Part shown: in pieces, positions 1 to 5,858 of the stretch
How the letters are laid out: each line of letters opens with the position of its first letter
How positions within the stretch are numbered: the first letter of the stretch is position 1
From: Desulfohalobiaceae bacterium
GTDB taxonomy: Bacteria > Desulfobacterota > Desulfovibrionia > Desulfovibrionales > Desulfothermaceae
Assembly (NCBI GenBank): GCA_021737525.1
Contig: JAIPDU010000073.1
Span: 1-7,728, forward strand
Length of the DNA stretch: 7,728 nucleotides
Reading direction: 5' to 3'
Position numbers and translations under genes: made by a program
The notes under the pieces: model-generated
The model's database searches: none
Told to the model about the DNA's origin: nothing
What the model saw: only the letters and a program-made list of their open reading frames with translations

Positions 1-196
1 CAGGAGGAGCCTTAGAAAATTCAGAACCGGAGCCTCCTCGCTCGAAAAACCCAGTGGTGGCTTTCGCGGATCTGAATCAATAAGCGTATTCCCGGAAAGA
101 CCTCCCTCCTCGAGCGTGCCCTCGATCCCTGGCAGATGCCTCTTAAAGGGACCCTCCGTCCCTTGTGGCCGCCAGCGTAACAGCCCTGTTGCGTCT

Positions 197-289
197 TGCA
201 ATAGCTGGCTGCCATTCCGAAACAATCCGCAATAGGCTGTCCCCCATTTTATACTGAAACACCAACAAAGCTATTGCATTCTGAAACAA
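197..289. promoter_or_regulatory. Candidate activator (enhancer) binding region
   Basis: The decamer TGCAATAGCT (197-206) is repeated in perfect inverted form as AGCTATTGCA (269-278). The 13-mer CATTCCGAAACAA (213-225) recurs with one mismatch as CATTCTGAAACAA (277-289). A third CTGAAACA lies at 254-261. These sit about 60-155 bases upstream of the -24 element, the usual distance for bacterial enhancer-binding proteins that activate sigma-54. I cannot name the activator. CTGAAACA also occurs at 1227-1234, just before another gene, so the short core alone is not specific. Confidence 0.4.
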
Positions 290-329
290 AAAAACGAGGC
301 CCGAAGGAAAGGACCGTCCTTTCAGCCTC
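288..329 (-). terminator. Rho-independent terminator-like hairpin on the minus strand
   Basis: Read on the minus strand, an outer GAGGC/GCCTC stem (325-329 with 296-300) encloses an inner 8-bp stem (316-323 with 307-314). This is followed by one G and seven T residues (complement of A288-A294). That is the arrangement of an intrinsic terminator for leftward transcription. No minus-strand gene is recognisable to its right, where the sigma-54 promoter and the small plus-strand gene lie, so any transcript it ends would be antisense or a small RNA. Confidence 0.45.
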
Positions 330-350
330 ATGTACACGGGAAAAATATCT

Positions 351-366
351 TGGCATTCTTCTTGCT
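351..366 (+). promoter_or_regulatory. Sigma-54 (RpoN) -24/-12 promoter
   Basis: TGGCATTCTTCTTGCT matches the RpoN consensus TGGCAC-N5-TTGCW at all but one position. The invariant GG (352-353) and GC (364-365) are exactly ten bases apart. Transcription should start near 376, leaving a leader of about 28 bases before the ATG at 404, with its ribosome site at 391-400. Promoters of this class need an ATP-driven enhancer-binding activator, which fits the repeats upstream. Confidence 0.8.
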
Positions 367-403
367 TAACAAATATGCATATCCTTTGCCAAGGAGGGGG
401 ATC

Positions 404-601
404 ATGAACAAATTGCTCGAACGACTGGAGACGTTATTCATGGCAGCAGCCTTTGCTGAAGCAAACAATATGAAACTATTCAAACTAAGTATGAATGGGT
501 CTCTTGCTGAAGATTCTTTTGAATCCAACCGCTCCAGAAAAAATCAAAATGATAAATCAAAAAAATTTTTCGGAGTATTTGGAAAAGCAGCAATGCAATA
601 A
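404..601 (+). CDS. Small 65-residue protein with one LED..FAE helical motif
   Basis: I do not recognise a named family. The start at ATG 404 is chosen over an upstream in-frame ATG (350) because AAGGAGGGGG ends three bases before it, and because the upstream ATG overlaps the sigma-54 promoter and would precede the predicted transcription start. Residues about 8-31 form an amphipathic segment with L-E-T-L-F-M-A-A-A-F-A-E. The same motif is found in the UspA-like protein and twice in the membrane protein downstream. The C-terminal half is polar and basic, rich in Asn, Ser and Lys, and looks disordered. There is no signal peptide or membrane segment, so it is probably cytoplasmic. It is the first gene after the sigma-54 promoter and is AT-richer than its neighbours. 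A partner or regulatory role for the downstream proteins is inference. Confidence 0.75.
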   Translation: MNKLLERLETLFMAAAFAEANNMKLFKLSMNGSLAEDSFESNRSRKNQNDKSKKFFGVFGKAAMQ

Positions 602-669
602 TTTTATTTTTGATTTTTCGTTATCATTAGAGATGTTTAGCTGAAATGTCCAATGTATAAGAATTTATT

Positions 670-1194
670 ATGAAAAAAATCCTATTGGCCATCAATGGAG
701 TCAATCCACGTCGTCCCCCTTTTCTCTACGCGCTGCAGTATTGCCGTGTGATGAGGTCCGGGCTCTTTGTTCTTCAGATCCTAGATCCCAAGCGCTATCT
801 CAATCTGGGCTACTACCTGAAATACAAAGCCAGGCTTGTCCATCAATACCTCGAGGACACCATGGCCGCGGCAGCCCTTTCGGAATCAGGCAATCATGAT
901 CTCGTTCAGGATTTTCTGCAACAGGGAAGGGAGAATATCGAGCAAGCCATTCTCACGGAATGCGAACAGGAAGTGTCCCTGTCCCTTGATCAGCGAATCG
1001 GCGACACGCGCAAGGAAATCCTTTCCTTTCTCGAATCCCGCAACGATATCGCGCTCGCTGTGTACGACGCCCCTCAAGAGACAGATCCCGGTCAAAGGTT
1101 GAGCGCAGAGGAGTCCCGCCTGCAGCGGGACATACCCTTCAAGCTGGGCATACCTTTGATCATGCCGGCAGATCATTTTTCCCGCCGGGAATGA
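670..1194 (+). CDS. UspA-fold (universal stress protein-like) protein with inserted LED..FAE motif
   Basis: The 174-residue product begins MKKILLAINGVNP, a typical first strand of the UspA fold. A helix (about 14-31), a strand LFVLQIL (32-38), then after an insertion the segment LDQRIGDTRKEILSFLES (106-123) and strands IALAVYD (127-133) and LGIPLIMP (159-166) follow the family order. Residues about 40-86 are an insertion holding Y-L-E-D-T-M-A-A-A-A-L-S-E and ending D-F-L, a copy of the motif seen in the proteins on either side. The usual C-terminal ATP-binding G-x2-G-x9-G-S/T loop is not visible, so nucleotide binding is doubtful. No Shine-Dalgarno sequence precedes ATG 670, and the next in-frame Met is too far inside. 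A TATAAG at 656-661 could give a near-leaderless transcript. It lies 53 bases before the permease and is likely cotranscribed with it. It is probably a cytoplasmic regulator or sensor. Confidence 0.75.
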   Translation: MKKILLAINGVNPRRPPFLYALQYCRVMRSGLFVLQILDPKRYLNLGYYLKYKARLVHQYLEDTMAAAALSESGNHDLVQDFLQQGRENIEQAILTECEQEVSLSLDQRIGDTRKEILSFLESRNDIALAVYDAPQETDPGQRLSAEESRLQRDIPFKLGIPLIMPADHFSRRE

Positions 1195-1247
1195 ATCGGT
1201 ATCAGACCCCTTACTCAATGTGTGGACTGAAACAAGGAGTGTGACCA

Positions 1248-2255
1248 ATGCTGTCCGTTCTGAAGAGATCACCGGAGCTTACCGTGCTCGTCCTCCTCGC
1301 TGTCGCCGGGTACGCGTTCATGGGAATCTTCTCCCATGTAACAGGCACCGAGGTACTCAGCGCGACCTCGGTATGGGGAATTGTCTTTGGATCCTTTCTC
1401 CTTAGCACGGCCATCGCCATCGTTGCCGTCATTGCCGGAATCGGAGGCGGGGTGCTCTTCACTCCGGTGGTCATGGCCTTCACCTCCATGGACACCCTGA
1501 TCGTGCGTTCCACCGGGCTCGTGGTGGCCATGTTCAGCGGCCTCGTGTCCTCCGGCCCCTTCATGAAAAAGGGACTCGCAGACATCAGGCTCGTTTTCTT
1601 CGCCTCCGTCCCCGTGGTGGTCGGCGCCATTTCGGGCTCCTTCGGAGCCATCTTTCTCTCCGCCTATATGGGGCCGGCCGGAGATGGCATCGTCCGGCTC
1701 CTGCTCGGATTGATCCTCGTCTTCATCGCCTTCATGTTCATCCTCGGCGGGGCGAAGACCGAGTACCCCCAACCCAAGAAGATCGACAACCTGAGCCGGA
1801 CCCTCGGTCTTCGCGGATCCTATTTCGAGGAATCCATGGGCCAGCGGATCGATTACCAGGTCACCAAGGCCCTTCCCGGTATCGTGCTCTTCTTCCTGGT
1901 GGGCTTCACCGGCGGTTTCTTCGGGCTCGGGGGCGGATGGGCCGTGGTCCCTGTCCTCAATCTGGTCATGACCACGCCGCTCAAGGTTTCCGCCGCCTGC
2001 AGCGGCGTGCTCCTCGCCCTGGGCAACTCCTGCGCCATCTGGCCCTACATCATGTACGGCGCGCTTCTTCCCGTCTTCGTGGCCCCGTGGATGATCGGCC
2101 AAGTCGTGGGAGGCATTCTGGGCGCGCACATCCTGAGCAAGATCAAGGCCGGCATTGTCCGGAACATTCTCATCGCCATCCTACTGCTCACCAGCGTCAA
2201 GCTCATCGCGCGGGGGGCGGAAACGCTGATGGGGGTCAACATCCCCGTATTCTGA
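1248..2255 (+). CDS. TauE/SafE (TSUP) family membrane permease, plus-operon copy
   Basis: This 335-residue, strongly hydrophobic protein has the two-repeat layout of the TauE/SafE family, which moves sulfite, sulfonates, sulfate or related anions. Glycine motifs mark the two halves: A-G-I-G-G-G-V-L-F-T-P-V near residues 64-75 and F-G-L-G-G-G-W-A-V-V-P-V-L-N-L in the second half. An extra N-terminal hydrophobic segment (about 10-28) precedes the core. The central polar loop contains L-R-G-S-Y-F-E-E-S-M-G, also found nearly unchanged in the second permease of this window (H-G-S-Y-I-E-E-T-T-G), so the two are paralogues. ATG 1248 is preceded by AAGGAG at 1234-1239, eight bases away. It is slightly longer than typical members. 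It lies 53 bases after the UspA-like gene and 124 bases before its membrane partner, probably in one sigma-54-linked operon. The substrate and direction of transport are not readable from sequence. Confidence 0.9.
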   Translation: MLSVLKRSPELTVLVLLAVAGYAFMGIFSHVTGTEVLSATSVWGIVFGSFLLSTAIAIVAVIAGIGGGVLFTPVVMAFTSMDTLIVRSTGLVVAMFSGLVSSGPFMKKGLADIRLVFFASVPVVVGAISGSFGAIFLSAYMGPAGDGIVRLLLGLILVFIAFMFILGGAKTEYPQPKKIDNLSRTLGLRGSYFEESMGQRIDYQVTKALPGIVLFFLVGFTGGFFGLGGGWAVVPVLNLVMTTPLKVSAACSGVLLALGNSCAIWPYIMYGALLPVFVAPWMIGQVVGGILGAHILSKIKAGIVRNILIAILLLTSVKLIARGAETLMGVNIPVF

Positions 2256-2379
2256 GCCTCATCCACCAGAATCTCGCGGGATGGCACCTATACGAGCCCT
2301 GTTGTGCAGATGACCCGTATTTTGGGGAAACCGAATGATGCACACGGATGAATAAGCTGGAATCCAGGAGGTATGAAGC

Positions 2380-3057
2380 ATGAACGTCAAGGACAACATG
2401 GGACGAGGCGTCAAGTCCGACACAAAAGAGGGCCGGACGGAACAAGGGAAAAGCACGGGCAAGATCCTGGAGGACATGTTCACCGCCGTAACCTTCGCCG
2501 AGAGGAACCTCCCGGAAAAGGCCCGTCAGTACCTGGATGCTCCGCCTCGAGTCCGTACAGTTAGCCGCAGCCTGGAGGATGCCTTCGTCGCAGGCGCATA
2601 TGCCGAGGAAGGGGCCCATGAGACGGCTCGGGAATTTCTGGATTCCCGTCCTCCATTGGCGGGCAGGGTATACGGTGACATCGTCTACTGGGGCACGGTT
2701 GCCGCGACGATTCTGACCATCATCGGCCAAGTGGTCACCTTTGTGAGCAAGAGCACCTTCATGACCCCGTCCTATGTGCTGAGCTCCATCTGGCAACAGG
2801 AGTCGGTGGAGCAGATCTGGAAGGGGGCTATTGGCCATCTGCCGCAGGGCCACTGGTATCTGAAGCATCTGGGCACAGGTCCGGGAATCACCGAAATGAG
2901 CCTCGCCTTCGGGGTCTTTATCGTGATCCCGGCCCTGGTCGGAAGCGGTCTCATCCTCTTCCGGGAGAGGAACCGTCTTTTCGGCTCCCTGGCAGTGACC
3001 GCAGCCGTCATCACCACCGTGTCCATGGTGGGGCTGCTTCCGCTGCCGGTGGGGTAG
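2380..3057 (+). CDS. Three-helix membrane partner of TauE with two N-terminal LED..FAE motifs
   Basis: The 225-residue product has two parts. The soluble N-terminus (1-95) holds two copies of the helical motif: L-E-D-M-F-T-A-V-T-F-A-E at residues 30-41, ending Y-L-D, and L-E-D-A-F-V-A-G-A-Y-A-E at 65-76, ending F-L-D. A short linker separates them. The C-terminal half has three predicted membrane helices (about 103-123, 172-194 and 200-219), with a roughly 45-residue loop between the first two containing G-H-L-P. The 143-residue protein next to the second TauE permease has the same topology and loop features. Small three-helix proteins beside TauE genes are common (DUF1634-like), but I am not sure this belongs to that family. 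ATG 2380 has an ideal AGGAGGT (2366-2372), seven bases upstream. It probably joins the permease in the membrane, with the motifs in the cytoplasm as a docking platform. That role is inference. Confidence 0.75.
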   Translation: MNVKDNMGRGVKSDTKEGRTEQGKSTGKILEDMFTAVTFAERNLPEKARQYLDAPPRVRTVSRSLEDAFVAGAYAEEGAHETAREFLDSRPPLAGRVYGDIVYWGTVAATILTIIGQVVTFVSKSTFMTPSYVLSSIWQQESVEQIWKGAIGHLPQGHWYLKHLGTGPGITEMSLAFGVFIVIPALVGSGLILFRERNRLFGSLAVTAAVITTVSMVGLLPLPVG

Positions 3058-3108
3058 GCCCGTGAGTCGGGCTTCCTTGAACCGGCATGCCCGGTCTTCA
3101 CCCGGGCA
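3058..3108 (+). terminator. Hairpins after the plus operon, possible terminator
   Basis: Immediately after the stop codon is a short hairpin (GCCCG 3058-3062 with CGGGC 3068-3072) followed by TTCCTT. A second stem follows (TGCCCGG 3088-3094 with CCGGGCA 3102-3108). Neither has a clean T-run, so this is a weak terminator candidate. A third stem (3133-3140 with 3160-3167) lies further on. The rest of the gap to 3350 has no recognisable gene. Confidence 0.4.
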
Positions 3109-3349
3109 CGGCAAGGCATGAGCATGCGATACGCCCCTGCGCCCATTCAGGGAAGAGGGGCAGGGGCCTCCATCCCCCTAGGGTCCACAAGGCACAATTC
3201 GCATGCCCCAGGCTTCAGTCGCGCTTGGATTGCGCCGGCACCGCGGCTGGACCAGAAGCTTGACTTTCCGCCAGACAAGGGGCTTAAGCCGGAGCCTTAA
3301 AAGGATCAGAAGGAAATACAAGGCGAATGGATCATAAGGAGAGCGGAAT

Positions 3350-4150
3350 ATGGCGATCGTCACCATCTCCAGGGGATCATACACTCGCGGACGTGAGGTT
3401 GCGGAAAAACTGACCGAAAGGATGAATTACGAGCTCGTTTCCAGGGAGGTGCTCATTGAGGCATCCGAGCACTTCAATGTCTCCGAGATCAAGCTGGAGC
3501 GCGCGCTGCACAATCCTTTATCCGTTCTGGATCGCTTCACCAATGGCAAGCGCAGATACTTCGCGTACATCGAGAATGCAATACTTAACCACATGATCAA
3601 GAACAACATGGTCTATCATGGACTGACCGGACATGCCTTAATACCCAAAGTAAATCATTTGCTGCGTGTTCGTATACGCGCTGAAATGGAAGATCGAGTG
3701 GCGCGCGAAAGCGAACGGGAAAACATCAGCAAGGACGAGGCCCGATACTTGCTGAGCAAGGACGATGAGGAACGGCGCAAATGGAGCATCAACGTTACTG
3801 GCCATGATCCCTGCGATCCGTCTCAATACGATATCATATTCAATGCGAGCAAGACCCATGTTGAGGATATTGTCGATATCATTGCGAGCATTCTGCAAAA
3901 GGACTATATGCAAAATGATTCCGAATCCCAGAAAATGCTCGAAGATCTCGCCAAGGCTTCGGAAATCAAAGCTTCTCTGATCAATCAATTTCCCAGCGTG
4001 GAGGTGCATGTTCAGGGAGGAACCGCGATCATTCGCGTGCAGGGCAGCCTGGAACAGGAAGAATACCTGAAGCGTTCCGTTCGGGAACAAATGCCGACAA
4101 TTCGAGGAATCCAAGACGTTCGTGTATCCGTCATTCCCTGGATCGGCTAA
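3350..4150 (+). CDS. Cytidylate-kinase-like protein with C-terminal BON-like domain
   Basis: Residues 1-185 resemble the cytidylate kinase-like family (Cytidylate_kin2). The start is AIVTISRGSYTRGREVAEKL, where the usual G-S-G-G-R-E loop is changed to S-Y-T-R-G-R-E. G-L-T-G-H-A-L-I-P and L-L-R-V-R-I-R-A follow at about 91-111. An Arg/Glu-rich lid with S-K-D-E-A and D-D-E-E-R-R-K-W spans about 117-145, and Y-D-I-I-F-N-A-S-K is at 160-168. Residues about 195-262 form a short helix and then V-E-V-H-V-Q-G-G-T-A-I-I-R-V-Q-G ending G-I-Q-D-V-R-V-S-V, the pattern of a BON domain that binds membranes or hydrophobic ligands. Whether it phosphorylates a nucleotide is uncertain. AAGGAG (3336-3341) lies eight bases before ATG 3350. 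Base composition is less GC-rich than the permease genes. It is separated from the upstream gene by 292 bases with hairpins, so expression may be independent. Confidence 0.8.
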   Translation: MAIVTISRGSYTRGREVAEKLTERMNYELVSREVLIEASEHFNVSEIKLERALHNPLSVLDRFTNGKRRYFAYIENAILNHMIKNNMVYHGLTGHALIPKVNHLLRVRIRAEMEDRVARESERENISKDEARYLLSKDDEERRKWSINVTGHDPCDPSQYDIIFNASKTHVEDIVDIIASILQKDYMQNDSESQKMLEDLAKASEIKASLINQFPSVEVHVQGGTAIIRVQGSLEQEEYLKRSVREQMPTIRGIQDVRVSVIPWIG

Positions 4151-4334
4151 GGCCCAGCCTGTCTCAAGGGATATGACACAATCAGGATCCCGGTCGAGGG
4201 ATTCCGCCCTATATTCCCCTGGGAGTCCCGGGTCCGACATCGGGACGTAATGGCCCGAAGGACCTTGGGAAGCTTATCTCCAGGCTTCCATTGGGGGGCA
4301 TGATAGAGGATTTTTCAGAATACCGGGGAGGATA

Positions 4335-4369
4335 ACCCGGACCGAGCGGCCTGGCCGCTCGGTCCGGGT
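4335..4369 (-). terminator. Perfect 17-bp inverted repeat at the end of the minus operon
   Basis: Bases 4335-4351 and 4353-4369 are exact reverse complements with one central base, forming a very GC-rich hairpin. It begins 27 bases past the stop codon of the minus-strand partner gene, in the gap between convergent operons. The T-run of an intrinsic terminator is missing in both directions. It may act as a 3' stability hairpin, a Rho-assisted terminator or a barrier between the converging transcripts. Confidence 0.6.
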
Positions 4370-4396
4370 GGAGCAGGAGGAGGGGAGCAACCGGTT

Positions 4397-4828
4397 CTAG
4401 TGCCCTCCCCCGCCGAGGATTCCGGAGGCGGCCAGGAGCAGGACCAGGACTTCCACAATCGCGATGGAGGTGAAGAGGAAGTCCTTCTTCTTGATGTACG
4501 CGGGAATAAGCGTGAGGTAGCCGATGATGGTCAGGGCGCCCATGATCACGATGCCGATGAAGTTGAGGAAGTCCCCGTACCCGATCAGGGCGAGCCAGCC
4601 CCATCCGCCGGGGATGTCCAGCCTTTGGGAGAACTCGTCCGAAGGCAGGTGCCACAAGTCGGTGACCTTGTCGATGCCGACAAAGGGCTCGATGATTCCG
4701 CTCAAATAGAAGAAGTAGGTGATGACCATGATCCCGATGCCGATCCAGCAGCCATACATCAGGAGCGTGGCGTAGGCCTTCTGCTCCGCGGGGACGTGTT
4801 CCAGTTCCTTTCCATTCTGTGCCGTCAT
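4397..4828 (-). CDS. Small three-helix membrane protein, partner of the second TauE permease
   Basis: The 143-residue product has a short soluble N-terminus followed by three hydrophobic segments: about 19-46 (L-L-M-Y-G-C-W-I-G-I-G), 80-108 (around G-D-F-L-N-F-I-G-I-V-I-M-G) and 117-137 (I-A-I-V-E-V-L-V-L-L-L-A). The loop between the first two contains D-L-W-H-L-P and G-G-W-G-W. The order of helices and the H-L-P loop resemble the C-terminal half of the plus-operon membrane protein, but the N-terminal motif repeats are absent. It starts 32 bases after the TauE stop, with GAGGGAG upstream of its ATG, so the two are almost certainly cotranscribed. It may be DUF1634-like, which is uncertain. The likely role is an accessory subunit of the permease in the inner membrane. 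A tail of G-I-L-G-G-G-G-H closes the protein. Confidence 0.8.
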   Translation of the reverse strand: MTAQNGKELEHVPAEQKAYATLLMYGCWIGIGIMVITYFFYLSGIIEPFVGIDKVTDLWHLPSDEFSQRLDIPGGWGWLALIGYGDFLNFIGIVIMGALTIIGYLTLIPAYIKKKDFLFTSIAIVEVLVLLLAASGILGGGGH

Positions 4829-4860
4829 ATCGCAATCTCCCTCTTGTAGTGGTCAGGGTA

Positions 4861-5820
4861 CTAAATGCCCAAGCCTTTGAGAAGGGCCCGAACACCGGCA
4901 AACAGCAGCACAGCGATCACAATGTAGCGGATGGCTGCGGGCTTGGCCCGGGCCAGGATCTTCACCCCCACCAGGGAGCCGAGCATGAGCCCCACGATGG
5001 AGGGGATGGCGACCAGGGGAATGATTCCGCCCTTGTTCAGATAGACCCAGGCTGCGGAGGTGTCGGTGATGGAGAGCAGGAACTTGCTCGTGGCCACGGA
5101 GATCTTCAGCGGAGCCCCCATCATCAGGTTGAGCACCGGGATATTGGCCCATCCGGCGCCCAGGCCGAACATGCCGGCCACCAGGCCGATGAGGACGAAG
5201 ATGAGCAGTCCCCCCCAGGTCCGGTGGGTCTTGTACTCATAGATCTTGCCCGTGGTCTCCTCGATGTAGGAGCCGTGCATGCCCAGGGCCAGGCCGACCG
5301 CGTCCTGCTTGGTCACCACGGGATACTCCACGTTCTTGGAAAGGAGTAGCAGGATGGCGATGAAGATGATGGTCGCGCCCAGAAGGATCTGCACGATGGT
5401 CGTGGGCAGGGACAAGCCGATAAAGGCGCCGAGAATGGCGAAGGTCGAGGCGATCAGGGCCACCGGCAGGGCGAGGCGCAAGCTGGCCAGACCGCGCCGC
5501 AGCAGGCCGGGCCCCGCCATGAGCGCTCCGGCGAGGGCCACGAACAATCCCGCGCCGCGGACGAAGTCCAGATGAAAGGGGAAGAAGGCGCTCACCAGGG
5601 GCACATAGAGCACCCCGCCGCCCACACCGGCCAAAACGGCCAGGATGCCCAGCACGAAACAGAAGACGAAGAGCACCAGCGGCCAGAACCACCAGGGCCA
5701 GTCCGCTCCGCCGCCGGCTGCGGCAGCCGATTCCGCGGCCGCATACACCGGCGAGGTAAAGAGCATAAGGCTCAGCCAGAGAAAGACAGGAGTCACTCTT
5801 CGCGACAACCGCATGAACAT
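4861..5820 (-). CDS. TauE/SafE (TSUP) family membrane permease, Rex-linked copy
   Basis: The start at 5820 gives 319 residues and is chosen because TGAGGAGGG (5825-5833) lies just upstream. A longer open frame to 5916 would run through the promoter and its operator. The N-terminus M-F-M-R-L-S-R-R-V followed by a hydrophobic stretch ending P-V-Y-A-A-A looks like a signal peptide or first helix. The core repeats the family's glycine motifs: L-A-G-V-G-G-G-V-L-Y-V-P and, in the second half, F-G-L-G-A-G-W-A-N-I-P-V-L-N-L. The central loop has H-G-S-Y-I-E-E-T-T-G, matching the first permease. The two paralogues align over nearly their whole length. It is probably an inner-membrane anion exporter or importer for sulfite, sulfate, sulfonate or an organic acid. 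It is cotranscribed with the 143-residue protein and controlled by a promoter with a Rex-type site. Confidence 0.9.
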   Translation of the reverse strand: MFMRLSRRVTPVFLWLSLMLFTSPVYAAAESAAAAGGGADWPWWFWPLVLFVFCFVLGILAVLAGVGGGVLYVPLVSAFFPFHLDFVRGAGLFVALAGALMAGPGLLRRGLASLRLALPVALIASTFAILGAFIGLSLPTTIVQILLGATIIFIAILLLLSKNVEYPVVTKQDAVGLALGMHGSYIEETTGKIYEYKTHRTWGGLLIFVLIGLVAGMFGLGAGWANIPVLNLMMGAPLKISVATSKFLLSITDTSAAWVYLNKGGIIPLVAIPSIVGLMLGSLVGVKILARAKPAAIRYIVIAVLLFAGVRALLKGLGI

Positions 5821-5858
5821 AGGACCCTCCTCAGGTTTGTCATCCCCTCTCGTCGAGT

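Larger units (their letters stand above)
1..403. other. Non-coding regulatory region upstream of the plus operon
   Basis: I find no convincing gene here: the short open frames on both strands lack ribosome sites and protein-like composition. The stretch holds a small hairpin (arms 146-152 and 158-164), a 10-bp inverted repeat (197-206 with 269-278), three copies of C-Y-GAAACA, a terminator-like hairpin that works only on the minus strand (288-329), and a sigma-54 promoter at 351-366. It reads as a long control region typical of sigma-54-dependent operons, where activators bind about 100-150 bases upstream of the start of transcription. Confidence 0.6.

Noticed and set aside
1269..2129. Long minus-strand open frame (286 codons) across the first TauE gene
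   Set aside because: It is the antisense shadow of a GC-rich membrane-protein gene, with an Asp/Glu/His/Gly-rich product of no fold and no ribosome site.
2236..3114. Long minus-strand open frame (292 codons) opposite the membrane partner gene
   Set aside because: The plus-strand gene has an ideal ribosome site, motif repeats and membrane helices; the antisense product is low-complexity and Arg/His/Gly-rich.
3248..3265. Sigma-54-like promoter TGGACCAGAAGCTTGACT before the kinase-like gene
   Set aside because: Ten bases after GG comes TG rather than the required GC, and the CAC of the -24 element is missing. A sigma-70 reading (TTGACT at 3260-3265) lacks a good -10 box.
3940..3975. L-E-D-L-A-K-A-S-E in the kinase-like protein as a fifth copy of the shared motif
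   Set aside because: Only the first three residues match; the F-A-E core and the later A-x-x-F-L are absent. It is better read as a linker helix before the BON-like domain.
4209..4901. Minus-strand frame (230 codons) overlapping the 143-residue partner gene
   Set aside because: It overlaps the end of the TauE gene and has Arg/His/Pro/Gly-rich composition; the 143-residue frame has membrane helices and a ribosome site.
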